A stretch of 64,000 bases of DNA from an uncultured Bacteroidia bacterium. Its GTDB lineage: Bacteria > Bacteroidota > Bacteroidia > Bacteroidales > UBA932. Position numbers and translations under genes: made by a program. Shown piece after piece: positions 9,188 through 17,830 of the stretch; position 1 is the stretch's first letter; each line of letters opens with the position of its first letter. The notes below the pieces were generated by a model. The model saw only the letters and a program-made list of their open reading frames with translations. It was not told where the DNA came from and ran no database searches. The DNA is taken from NCBI GenBank assembly GCA_902780455.1, contig CACZFO010000001.1:62001-126000 (forward strand), written 5' to 3'.

Positions 9188-10291
9188 ATGTCTGTAAAGT
9201 GTGGTATAGTAGGCCTTCCGAATGTGGGGAAGAGCACTTTGTTCAACTGTATAAGTTCAGCCAAGGCAGAGGCTGCCAATTTTCCGTTCTGCACCATTAA
9301 TCCACAGATAGGATCTACAGCCGTTCCTGACAAGAGGCTGGAAACCCTGGTGGAGATGGTCCATCCGAGGAACGTGGTTCCGGCTACCGTGGAAATTGTG
9401 GACATAGCCGGTCTCGTGAAGGGGGCAAGCAAGGGAGAGGGCCTTGGAAACCAGTTTCTTGCAAATATCAGGGAAACCGATGCCATCCTCCATGTACTGA
9501 GATGTTTTGACGATCCTAACATAGCCCATGTAGACGGCAGCGTAGATCCGGTAAGAGACAAGGAGGTCATAGATACGGAACTTCAGCTGAAAGACCTGGA
9601 AACCGTTGAGAACCGTCTGGCCAAGGTGGGCAAGCAGGCCAAGATGGGAGCTGACAAGGAAGCCCAGAAACTGTGCAATGTCCTGGAACAGTACAAGGCC
9701 GTTCTGGAAAAAGGGCAGAACGCCAGGAGCGTGGTGTTTGACAACAAGGAAGACATAAAGCTTGCAAAGAGCCTGTTCCTTCTTACGGCAAAGCCGGTGA
9801 TGTACGTGTGCAACGTAGATGAGGACAGTGCGGCAAACGGCAATGCGTATGTAGATGCAGTGCGGGAGGCAGTCAAGGACGAGGGTGCTGAAATCCTCGT
9901 GCTTGCCGCAAAGATAGAGTCTGACATCGCCGAGATGGAGTCTTTTGAAGACAAGCAGATGTTCCTGCAGGACCTGGGGCTTGAGGAATCCGGCATCGTA
10001 CGTCTGGTGCAGAGTGCATACAGGCTGCTGGGGCTTCAGACCTACTTCACCCAGGGAGAACCGGAGGTGAGGGCCTGGACATTCAGGAAGGGCGACAAGG
10101 CCCCTCAGGCCGCCGGTGTGATACACTCGGATTTTGAAAGAGGCTTCATCAGGGCCGAGGTGATAAAGTATGACGATTTTGTAAAATACGGAAGCGAGAG
10201 CGCCTGCCGTGCTGCCGGAAAGCTCTCTACCGAAGGTAAGGATTATGTGGTCCAGGACGGAGATATAATGCATTTCCTGTTCAATGTTTAG
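9188..10291 (+). CDS. ychF: Redox-regulated ATPase YchF (Obg-like)
   Basis: 367 aa from ATG 9188. The start is set by homology (MSVKCGIVGLPNVGKSTLFN) and by the promoter just upstream. Walker A is GLPNVGKST and the G3 region is DIAGLVKGASKGEG. The G4 position lies in the MYVCNVDE stretch rather than a canonical NKxD, in keeping with the ATP preference of this family. A TGS domain ends the protein (EVRAWTFRKGDKAPQAAG onward). YchF associates with ribosomes and affects stress responses. It stands alone, with ppiD downstream under its own promoter. Confidence 0.95.
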   Translation: MSVKCGIVGLPNVGKSTLFNCISSAKAEAANFPFCTINPQIGSTAVPDKRLETLVEMVHPRNVVPATVEIVDIAGLVKGASKGEGLGNQFLANIRETDAILHVLRCFDDPNIAHVDGSVDPVRDKEVIDTELQLKDLETVENRLAKVGKQAKMGADKEAQKLCNVLEQYKAVLEKGQNARSVVFDNKEDIKLAKSLFLLTAKPVMYVCNVDEDSAANGNAYVDAVREAVKDEGAEILVLAAKIESDIAEMESFEDKQMFLQDLGLEESGIVRLVQSAYRLLGLQTYFTQGEPEVRAWTFRKGDKAPQAAGVIHSDFERGFIRAEVIKYDDFVKYGSESACRAAGKLSTEGKDYVVQDGDIMHFLFNV

Positions 10292-10301
10292 GATTTTTTA
10301 T

Positions 10302-10309
10302 TACTTTTG
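10302..10309 (+). promoter_or_regulatory. TAnnTTTG promoter element for the ppiD-like gene
   Basis: TACTTTTG lies 64 bases before the ATG at 10374, leaving a 5' leader of about 60 bases. No clear -33 element was found. Confidence 0.5.
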
Positions 10310-10373
10310 TGGCCCTTATGCCCTCTGATGGGGTATATTGTTATTGATTAAACTTTAGAAAACAGAAAATTAT

Positions 10374-12482
10374 ATGGCAGTTCTCGAGAAAATGCGTAAG
10401 AGGATGGGAGTCTTCATTTCCATCGTAATCGCAATCGCTTTGCTGGCATTCATCGTCAATCCTGACGATCTCCAGAGAGTTATGTCCATGTTCTCCTCCA
10501 AGTATGATGTAGGCAAGATCGGAGGCAAGAGCATAACCCAGCAGGAGTTCAGCAAAAGAAACGACATGTACAAAAGGATCCTTGGCCTGACAAACGCAAA
10601 TGTAAACAAGGAAGAAGGTGCTGAAATGGTCAGCAACGCCACATGGCAGAGCTTCATCGCAGACCAGATACTCATACCGGCTTGCGAGAAGGCCGGCATC
10701 AAGGTTGGTGAGACCGAGATGGTAGAGATGACCAAAGACGGTGCGGACATTTCCCCTGTCCTCATGAATGAGCCTATATTCATGAATGAGAACGGAATGT
10801 TTGACGTTGCACGCCTGCAGAAGTTCATCCAGGACATGCCTTACGACCAGAGCGGACAGTATTCAGAATATTGGAACTATCTGCAGAACAACATGGTTCA
10901 GGACAGGATGTTCACCAAGTACTCCGTGATGCTTGCAAAGAGCGCTTACTCCAACAACCTGCAGGTCCGCAGGGAAATCGCTGAGAACAACAACTCCTAC
11001 GACGTTGATTTCATTCTCCAGCCGGTTTCTTTCGAAAAGGACAGCACCGTAAAGGTAACCGATGCGGAGATCAAGGCTTACTACGAGCAGATCAAGCCGT
11101 CTCTGAAGAAAGTTGAGACCAGGGATGCCGAGATGGTTGTTTTCAACATCAACCCTTCAGAGAAGGATGTTAAGGCCGCCAAGGATGACATCGACAAGCT
11201 TTACGCAGAGTTCAAGACCATAGACAACTCTGAGATGAAGAACTTCATAGAGAGGAATTCAGACACTCCTTTCAACGATTTTTATGTAAAGAAGGGTGAT
11301 CTTAAGGAATGGTCTGCAATCCTTGATGAATTTGCTTCAGAAGGTTCAGTTGGCACATTCCTGGATCCTCAGCCTTATGACAACGTATTTGTTGCCGCAA
11401 AGATCATGGATGTGGCTTCAAGGCCGGATTCCGTTTACATCAAGTACATTGCCGTTCCTGATGAGAAGACTGCAGACAGCCTCATGTCAGTTATCAAGAC
11501 AAGTGAGGAGTTCTCAGCCGTTGCTGCAAGATACGTTCCTGCACAGGCCGGTGCAGAGCCTGGTACCATTGGTTGGGTGAACGAAGCCATCACCTACACC
11601 CAGCTTCCAGCCGAGTTCATGAAGGCCTTCACTTCCAAGAAGGGCGATATGTTCAAGCTCAAGACCAACGGAATGTTCGTAGTGGCAAGGGTAGACAACC
11701 TCACAAGTCCTGTAAGGAAAGCAAAGGTTGCCATCCTTTCACGTCAGGCAAATGCAAGCCAGGAGACTTTCTCCGACATCTATGCTGAAGCAAGCAAGCT
11801 TAAGGAAAGCAGCAACTCAGACATCGCCAAGTTTGAAAAGTACGCTCTTGACAACAACCTGGAACTCTATCCTATAGAGAACCTCGTAGGCGGTGCAAAG
11901 AACATCGGATCCTATGAGAAAATGAGCGAGGTTACCCGTTGGATCTTTGATACCAAGGAAGGCCACATCTCCGATATCTTCACCGTGGACAACAAGTATT
12001 ATGTAGTTGCCGCAATGAAGAAGATTCATCCTGCCGGATACGCTGAACTCAGCGAGTTCTCACAGCGCATAAGGGAATTCCTGACCATGCAGAAGAGGGT
12101 TGAAAAACTCGCTTCAGAACTCGACGGCAAGGTAAGCGGAGCAACCAGCATAGAAGAGGCTTCTGAAAAGCTCTTACTCCCTATAAGCAGCCTCACCGAT
12201 GTTACATTCTCTTCACTGACTTCAGGTGCCCAGAATGATCCTATCCTGATAGGAAACATTGCAAAGGCCGGTGCCGACAACAACAACAAGCTCGTCGGTC
12301 CTGTAAAGGGAGCCCTGGGAGTTGCTTACTTCCAGATCAAGGGCAGGAAGAACAACGCTTTCTACACTGAAAGTGACGCACAGAGGAAGAACGACCAGAA
12401 TATCTACAGCATACTCGGCGTACTTCCGCAGGTTATGTGCGACGATGCCGGTATCGAGGACAAGCGTTTTATGTTCTTCTAG
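10374..12482 (+). CDS. PpiD/SurA-like peptidyl-prolyl isomerase, membrane anchored
   Basis: 702 aa. One N-terminal membrane helix (about residues 11-28, MGVFISIVIAIALLAFIV) anchors a large periplasmic chaperone. A SurA-N-like helical region follows (about 30-250), then a parvulin domain (about 360-445) with the GTIGWVNEAI and PAEFMKAF motifs, then a second, degenerate isomerase-like half. The layout matches PpiD of Bacteroidota, which helps newly exported proteins fold near the Sec translocon. The start agrees with a short basic cytoplasmic tail. It converges on the CNNM/CorC gene, with 2 bases between stop codons. Confidence 0.88.
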   Translation: MAVLEKMRKRMGVFISIVIAIALLAFIVNPDDLQRVMSMFSSKYDVGKIGGKSITQQEFSKRNDMYKRILGLTNANVNKEEGAEMVSNATWQSFIADQILIPACEKAGIKVGETEMVEMTKDGADISPVLMNEPIFMNENGMFDVARLQKFIQDMPYDQSGQYSEYWNYLQNNMVQDRMFTKYSVMLAKSAYSNNLQVRREIAENNNSYDVDFILQPVSFEKDSTVKVTDAEIKAYYEQIKPSLKKVETRDAEMVVFNINPSEKDVKAAKDDIDKLYAEFKTIDNSEMKNFIERNSDTPFNDFYVKKGDLKEWSAILDEFASEGSVGTFLDPQPYDNVFVAAKIMDVASRPDSVYIKYIAVPDEKTADSLMSVIKTSEEFSAVAARYVPAQAGAEPGTIGWVNEAITYTQLPAEFMKAFTSKKGDMFKLKTNGMFVVARVDNLTSPVRKAKVAILSRQANASQETFSDIYAEASKLKESSNSDIAKFEKYALDNNLELYPIENLVGGAKNIGSYEKMSEVTRWIFDTKEGHISDIFTVDNKYYVVAAMKKIHPAGYAELSEFSQRIREFLTMQKRVEKLASELDGKVSGATSIEEASEKLLLPISSLTDVTFSSLTSGAQNDPILIGNIAKAGADNNNKLVGPVKGALGVAYFQIKGRKNNAFYTESDAQRKNDQNIYSILGVLPQVMCDDAGIEDKRFMFF

Positions 12483-12484
12483 GA

Positions 12485-13750
12485 TCAGTCAAGGATCTTG
12501 AGACAGACTGTCTCGATCCTCTTCTTGGAAGTTTTAAGGATTGTAAAGGAGATGTTCCCTATGCGGAATGTCTCCTTTTCCTTTGGTATGGAACCAAGGT
12601 TGAAGAGTATCAGGCCGGCCAGGGTTTCATAGGCATCATCCTCCGGAAGTGAAAGATCGTGCCGGCGGTTGATGTCCTTGACATCCAGCCTTGCAGAAAA
12701 TACCCACTCGTTTTCTGCTATCTGTTTTTCTATGAACTCGTTGCGGTCCAGTTCATCGTCTATCTCACCAAAGATTTCTTCTATAAGGTCTTCCAGCGTT
12801 ATGATGCCTTCCGTTCCGCCGTATTCGTCAGAAACCGCAACTATGTTCTCCCTGCGGGCGGTCATCTTCTCCAGGAGGGTCCTGGCATCCATGTCCTTTG
12901 GAACATGGGTAATGGGCCTGAGTATTTCAGATATGGATTTGCGGCCTTGGGTAAGGAGGTCTTTGCTGAGTACGTAACCAACGATGTCGTCAAGGGTTTC
13001 CTTATAGACTATTATCCTGGAATAACCGGTATCCACAAAAAGGGAGAGCAGCTCATCCACACTGTCCTCGATATCTATGGCAACAATCTCCGTACGGGGT
13101 ATCAGGCATTCCTTGATCTTTGTAGACGAGAAATCCATGGCATTCTGGAATATCTCGATGTCTGAAGGTACGTCATCTCCCTGTGCGTCTTCTACCTCTT
13201 CAGACAAGTTCAAAAGATCCGCCCTGTCAAACTTGGTATCGGTGCGTACGGTATCACGCTTCAAATCGGACATCTTCTTGCCTATGAGCAGATATGCAAG
13301 TTTGTTGGTAATCCATGTAAGCGGATAGAGCAGATAATAGAAGAACAGTATTATCCAATACAGCGAGGAGAATACCTTGTTGGCGTTCAGAAGGCAGAGG
13401 GCTTTTGGAAGATACTCTGCCGTAACCATGACTATCAGCGTAGCCACAATGGTCTCAATTATTAGAATCAGCGACAGAGATGTGGTTATATGTGCCTGGA
13501 TGAAAGGGTTGAGCAAATGGGCCGCGGCTATGCTGTATATGACATTGAATATGTTGTTGCCCACCAGCAGCGCAGATATGAGGTCTCCCTCATTCTGTAT
13601 GAACCTGTCCATGACTATTGCATATTTCTTCCCCTCTTTCTTGTCAAGGGCCACCTTCAAGCGGTTGCAGTGCAGAAAAGCCATCTCATACCCAGAAAAA
13701 AGGGCTGAGAAACAAAGTGCAACAATAACTATGATTATGTTGTAAATCAT
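12485..13750 (-). CDS. CNNM/CorC family membrane protein with CBS domains (hemolysin family)
   Basis: 421 aa. Residues 1-about 170 form the CNNM (DUF21) transmembrane domain of four helices, with ALFSGYEMAFL near the start. A CBS pair follows (about 205-325, including IPRTEIVAID and SDEYGGTEGIITLEDLIEEI) and then the CorC_HlyC domain to the end. Family members are implicated in magnesium or cobalt efflux. In Bacteroidota the related GldE is tied to gliding and type IX secretion, but nothing here shows that. It follows lptC with a 2-base gap and is the last gene of the leftward mfd-coaX run. Confidence 0.88.
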   Translation of the reverse strand: MIYNIIIVIVALCFSALFSGYEMAFLHCNRLKVALDKKEGKKYAIVMDRFIQNEGDLISALLVGNNIFNVIYSIAAAHLLNPFIQAHITTSLSLILIIETIVATLIVMVTAEYLPKALCLLNANKVFSSLYWIILFFYYLLYPLTWITNKLAYLLIGKKMSDLKRDTVRTDTKFDRADLLNLSEEVEDAQGDDVPSDIEIFQNAMDFSSTKIKECLIPRTEIVAIDIEDSVDELLSLFVDTGYSRIIVYKETLDDIVGYVLSKDLLTQGRKSISEILRPITHVPKDMDARTLLEKMTARRENIVAVSDEYGGTEGIITLEDLIEEIFGEIDDELDRNEFIEKQIAENEWVFSARLDVKDINRRHDLSLPEDDAYETLAGLILFNLGSIPKEKETFRIGNISFTILKTSKKRIETVCLKILD

Positions 13751-13752
13751 GG

Positions 13753-14397
13753 TCAGTCTTCCACCATCTTGTCAGGTACCAGTATCGGTCCTATGAAATT
13801 TGCGGTGTCCACATAAGTGGAGTCCTCCTCGATGCGGCTGTAGGAGTCGAACGGACGCATGATCTGGGCGTTGCGGGCCATCTCGTCACTCTCCATTCCG
13901 TAACCCTGCATGAAGCCCTGCGGAGAGGACATCTTGACAAAGCAGTGGGTGTAGATACGGTGGTTGTACCTGTCCCAGTACAAGGTGTCGGTTTCCATCT
14001 TCTGTCCGTTGATGTAGTTGTTGATTACAACATCGCCGAACACCTCCCATCTTTCTTCCTTGCCTTTTATGTCTGTATGTTTTGCAGCCTTGGAATGTAT
14101 GTGAGTCTCGATATCCGGGCCTTTGTAGGTGTAAACGTCAAAACCGTTGGGGAACAGCTCGTAGGTGGATGTATCGGTTTCGTATTTTTCCATCCTGGGA
14201 GCCTCCACCCTCATGGTGATTTCTCCGTTCACGCTCTGTGTGGCAAACAGGCTGTCTCCCACCTGGCTGGGAACGGAACTCATGTCTATCTGCCGGGCTA
14301 TCTCCGTCCTTGTGGAACAGGCAAAGAATACGAAAGCAGCAGCAACCATCAAAAAGGCCGCTGCTGCATCCGATATGTTACGGAGAATCCTTGACAT
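13753..14397 (-). CDS. lptC: LPS export ABC transporter periplasmic protein LptC
   Basis: 214 aa. The N-terminal hydrophobic segment ends in a lipobox-like FFAC followed by STRTE, so it may be a lipoprotein rather than the single-pass protein known from E. coli. The body is a row of beta strands of the LptC/OstA type (TMRVEAPRMEKYETD, AAKHTDIKGKEERWEVFGDVVI, TDTLYWDRYNHRIYT). LptC passes lipopolysaccharide from LptBFG to LptA. The gene sits between a TPR protein (15-base gap) and the CNNM protein (2-base gap), an envelope-oriented neighbourhood. Confidence 0.85.
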   Translation of the reverse strand: MSRILRNISDAAAAFLMVAAAFVFFACSTRTEIARQIDMSSVPSQVGDSLFATQSVNGEITMRVEAPRMEKYETDTSTYELFPNGFDVYTYKGPDIETHIHSKAAKHTDIKGKEERWEVFGDVVINNYINGQKMETDTLYWDRYNHRIYTHCFVKMSSPQGFMQGYGMESDEMARNAQIMRPFDSYSRIEEDSTYVDTANFIGPILVPDKMVED

Positions 14398-14412
14398 AGA
14401 TTCCCTGTTATG

Positions 14413-15741
14413 TTACTTTATTGTTCTTACAACCGTAGAGGCTGACATGCCGCCGCAAGAAACCGTATAACCCTGACCGTTTACGATATCATACATGAAG
14501 GCGTCTTCTGCCTTAGGGAAGTATGAGCTGTAACGTGCGATGTTCTTGTTGGCCTCGTCTGCAAGGGATGGATCCTTAGCCTTTGCCCTCTGCATGCAGT
14601 CTACTGCAACCCAGAACTTTGCTCTCTTGGCTATTTCGTCGCCTCCGCAAGAGGTTGCTGCCCAGATGGTACCGATGAGCATCTCAGCCTTGCCGGCATA
14701 CTTAGGATTGAGTTCTGAAGCCTGGCGTGCTGTTGAAACGGCCTGGCCGAACTGGCGGTTGCTGTAGTAAATGGTAGCAAGCTCATACATGTAGGTTCCC
14801 TTGTCAACTCCCTCAGCAACGTTTGCTGCCTCTTTCAGATACTTAAGGGCGGTTTCCTTGTCACCCTTGGTGTTGAAGAACCTGTAGAGATAGTAAGCTG
14901 TTCCTGCAGAAGGATCCAGCTTGTACATCTGTGCAACCACCTCTGAGAAGAGTTCGGTATCGGTGCACTCGTTGCTGTTCAGAAGGCTTGACATAACCTT
15001 GAGGGATGCCATGTCTTCCTTGTTCTGCTCGAATCGCGGAGCAAATACCTTTACGAGGTTTTCGCAGGTTGCAACTCCTGAATTGATGAATGCGTTCTGA
15101 AGCATTGCCTCTGCAGCATCAATCGTAGTATCCTCAGGCATTGCAGCTCTCTTTGCCTCGAAGATATCGTTGTATTTTGAATAAAGGTTCATGATATCCT
15201 CGTCGGTAAGCTTCTTCTCGGCATAAAGCTCGGTAGCCTTGATCATGGCGTTTACAACCATCTCGTGGTCTGCCTCGGCGCCGAACTCGGTGGCATAGGC
15301 ATCCAGGTTGTCATAGATGTATTTTGTCTTCTCAGGATTCTGTCCGTAGAATACCATAATGTCTGAGAGCCTTCCTTCCTTGGCTTTCTTTGCGTTCTTA
15401 GGGAAAAGACTTGCCCTGGTCTCTGCAAGTGTAAGCAGGGAATCTATCAGAGCCTCTCTTCCGGCTGCATCTCCGTTGTACTTGTTGATGCGGTGAAGCA
15501 TGATCTTCCTGCCGTTGATATACAAATTCTGAGAAACCTTAGGAGGGCAGAACTTCATCGCCTGGGTCCAGTTGACATAAGCCTCGTCCATGTTTCCCTG
15601 TCTGAGGTAATCCTGGTAGAAATTAAGGTTGTTTACACATTCAGCACTGTCCTTTCCGAATCTTCCCTGAGCAGAAGACTGGAACGGAACAACAAGAAGG
15701 GCTGCTGCCAAAAGATAGGATGCAAGTCTAAATTTTTTCAT
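14413..15741 (-). CDS. Exported TPR-repeat protein, conserved in Bacteroidota
   Basis: 442 aa with a signal peptide (about residues 1-25, ending SSAQG). The N-terminal half counts as helical repeats (NLNFYQDYLRQGNMDEAYVNWTQAM is a TPR-like pair with an extended loop). The C-terminal half has clearer TPRs (AYYLYRFFNTKGDKETALKYL and ATIYYSNRQFGQAVSTARQA). It has no catalytic motif, so a scaffold or assembly factor in the periplasm is the natural reading. Its position between an outer membrane protein and lptC suggests an envelope role. It has its own promoter element and a 52-base leader. Confidence 0.75.
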   Translation of the reverse strand: MKKFRLASYLLAAALLVVPFQSSAQGRFGKDSAECVNNLNFYQDYLRQGNMDEAYVNWTQAMKFCPPKVSQNLYINGRKIMLHRINKYNGDAAGREALIDSLLTLAETRASLFPKNAKKAKEGRLSDIMVFYGQNPEKTKYIYDNLDAYATEFGAEADHEMVVNAMIKATELYAEKKLTDEDIMNLYSKYNDIFEAKRAAMPEDTTIDAAEAMLQNAFINSGVATCENLVKVFAPRFEQNKEDMASLKVMSSLLNSNECTDTELFSEVVAQMYKLDPSAGTAYYLYRFFNTKGDKETALKYLKEAANVAEGVDKGTYMYELATIYYSNRQFGQAVSTARQASELNPKYAGKAEMLIGTIWAATSCGGDEIAKRAKFWVAVDCMQRAKAKDPSLADEANKNIARYSSYFPKAEDAFMYDIVNGQGYTVSCGGMSASTVVRTIK

Positions 15742-15793
15742 CGCTGCAATATTTTAATTTTTTAATCTTCTATGATAATCCCCGATGGGGAGA

Positions 15794-15801
15794 CAAATTT
15801 A
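15794..15801 (-). promoter_or_regulatory. TAnnTTTG promoter element and leader hairpin for the TPR gene
   Basis: TAAATTTG on the minus strand lies 52 bases before the ATG at 15741. Just downstream is a short dyad, TCCCC-ATC-GGGGA (15779-15791), at the very 5' end of the predicted transcript. It could stabilise the mRNA. Confidence 0.5.
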
Positions 15802-15807
15802 ATCAAT

Positions 15808-17094
15808 TTATTGATACTTCGGCTTTATGAACCAGAGGTCGTGGAGGCTGAGGCTGACAATGAAGTTTATGTAATTCTCCCTTACCAGGTTGCCTGTCTT
15901 GGATCCCCTCTGTCCGAAGTCTACGGCTATGTTGAACGAATTGTTCAGACGGTAAACCGGAATCGAGGTTCCAATGGTAAATCCTATCTGGTTTATGCTC
16001 TTCCCGTCCAAGCTCACATAGGTCTTGTCATAATGGAAACCTGCCCTGTAGGTCATCCTCTTATAACGGTACCTGATGTCGTAACGGTTAGGTACAAATT
16101 CTATTCCAACCCTCACAGACTGCGCAGCCTGAGCCTTGTAGCCAACTCCCGGGGTGTCTTTGAAACCGGCCTTTGACCAGTCCTGCCTTTCGTAGTCTAT
16201 GCCGGCCGCCCATTTGTCGTTCTTCTTGAGGGCTACGCCGAAAGCCAGTTTTGAAGGGATGTAGATGTTGCTCTTTGTCTTGTTGAAGGAAACCGTATCA
16301 GAAACCTCGCTGTCGTATGCGTATGCATATCTGGTAACGGAACCCCTGAGCTTGTTCTTCATCCTGTATGAGGCTCCTACCGTAAGCTGGTAGTCATCTG
16401 AAGGCTTGTAGGTGCCCTGTGCCGATGCCTCAAGCCCGAAACCGTGCGGTGTGAACTTCCATCCTGTCTGCAGGGAGCGGATCAGACCGCTTGCAAAAGC
16501 CACGTCGCTGTGGTTGGTCTGGGAGCCGAAGTAGTAGAGGCCCTGCAAACCTACGGAAAGATAATCGTTGACCTTGACCGCTCCTCCTATGAATACCTGG
16601 TTGATGCTTCCGTTACCGTACTTGCGGTATTTGATGTCGCCGTATTTGGCAACAAGGGAAGGGTCCTCCTCTTCTGTCTGGAACTTGTATCCCATGTTGG
16701 AGAAAGGCATTATTCCAACTATCATGGAATGCTTGTTCTTTATAGGGAAGGAGAAAACGAAGTTGTTGATGTTGGCGGTGTTGTATGCAGATTTGGTATT
16801 CCTGTCAGCCAGGTACATGTTCCTGGAATAAACACCGAAGTCCAGCATGAAAGACAGCGTATCCCTTTCTGTAAGGGAGGCTATGTTCTTGAGGTTGATG
16901 TATCTTGGATCCCTTATTCCCAAACCTATGCCACCCATTCCAAGGGTAGAGGCCGTACTGTTTTCGTGGAGGTCTCCCACTCCGTAGAGTGAATACGGGG
17001 TAAATGTTCCCAGAGCGTCCAGATCCTGCGCCGAAACGGTGTGGCAGCCCAGCAGGGCTACGGCCAGAACCAGTATTTTGTTCCTTATTTTCAT
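15808..17094 (-). CDS. Predicted outer membrane beta-barrel protein
   Basis: 428 aa with a signal peptide (residues 1-22, VSAQ end). The mature part has the glycine-rich start of OmpP1/FadL-like barrels (TPYSLYGVGDLHENSTASTL, then GMGGIGLGIRDPRYINLKNI) and many alternating amphipathic strands, but no conserved ligand motif. It ends in Gln (LHDLWFIKPKYQ), not the aromatic residue usual for barrel proteins. The gene begins one base after the coaX stop, so the two are cotranscribed. Function is unknown; the family is widely conserved in Bacteroidota next to coaX. Confidence 0.75.
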   Translation of the reverse strand: MKIRNKILVLAVALLGCHTVSAQDLDALGTFTPYSLYGVGDLHENSTASTLGMGGIGLGIRDPRYINLKNIASLTERDTLSFMLDFGVYSRNMYLADRNTKSAYNTANINNFVFSFPIKNKHSMIVGIMPFSNMGYKFQTEEEDPSLVAKYGDIKYRKYGNGSINQVFIGGAVKVNDYLSVGLQGLYYFGSQTNHSDVAFASGLIRSLQTGWKFTPHGFGLEASAQGTYKPSDDYQLTVGASYRMKNKLRGSVTRYAYAYDSEVSDTVSFNKTKSNIYIPSKLAFGVALKKNDKWAAGIDYERQDWSKAGFKDTPGVGYKAQAAQSVRVGIEFVPNRYDIRYRYKRMTYRAGFHYDKTYVSLDGKSINQIGFTIGTSIPVYRLNNSFNIAVDFGQRGSKTGNLVRENYINFIVSLSLHDLWFIKPKYQ

Positions 17095-17095
17095 C

Positions 17096-17830
17096 CTACT
17101 TCTTTATGTAATAATCTGCTATGAAAGCCAGCCCCTGCAATACCATGTCCTGTGTTGCAAAGACCGTGTTCTTTATCTTGTGTGCAAAGTAAAAAGCATC
17201 TCCGCCTGTGAAAATAATGGTATGCTGCGGATATCTTTTAATATATCCTTCTACTTCAAACATCAGGCCGAACACCACTCCGGCACTCATCGCACCGGTG
17301 GTTGTAACCCCTACCGGAGGAAATTCCGCATCCGGAGAGATGAACGGAAGAAGCCCGGTAAATTCGTTCAGGGCACGGAAACGCGACCTCATTCCAAGCG
17401 AAATGTTACCTCCCAGATAACTTCCGTTCTTGTCTATGAAATCTATGGTCATGGCTGTTCCGAAGTCAAACTTTATACAGTCCTGACCTTTGAACATGCA
17501 TGCTACGGCAACGGCGGCGGCTATCCTGTCAGCTCCCAGTTCCGTGGCGTCAAATCCGTAGTTGAGGTTTACCGGAAGCTCTGTCTTGTAATCAAGCATT
17601 ATGAGCCTGCGGCACAAAGGCCTGAGAGCTTCCTCCACCGGAGCATTGGCCGTACGCACATTGCTTACAACCATTGTATCTATTTCATACTCACCGGATT
17701 CTATGACGCTCATTATAAACTTTACAGCATCCCTTTCAGAGGAACGGTGAAGCTTGCCCATGGTACCGTTGTAGTAGAAGACAACCTTTGCGTTGGTGTT
17801 TCCTATGTCAACCAGAAGATTTGTTTCCAT
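17096..17830 (-). CDS. coaX: Type III pantothenate kinase
   Basis: 244 aa. The N-terminal phosphate-binding loop NLLVDIGNTNAKV and the later FDFGTAMTIDFID and GALSAG-like GAMSAGVV motifs are those of CoaX, an ASKHA-fold kinase that starts coenzyme A synthesis and is insensitive to CoA feedback. Its first 23 bases overlap the 3' end of mfd on the same strand. A promoter box lies inside mfd just ahead of the ATG, so it can be read both with mfd and separately. Confidence 0.95.
   Translation of the reverse strand: METNLLVDIGNTNAKVVFYYNGTMGKLHRSSERDAVKFIMSVIESGEYEIDTMVVSNVRTANAPVEEALRPLCRRLIMLDYKTELPVNLNYGFDATELGADRIAAAVAVACMFKGQDCIKFDFGTAMTIDFIDKNGSYLGGNISLGMRSRFRALNEFTGLLPFISPDAEFPPVGVTTTGAMSAGVVFGLMFEVEGYIKRYPQHTIIFTGGDAFYFAHKIKNTVFATQDMVLQGLAFIADYYIKK

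Noticed and set aside
9257-10273. 338-codon minus-strand frame opposite ychF
   Set aside because: Shadow of a highly conserved gene; no motif, no promoter, no plausible start signal.
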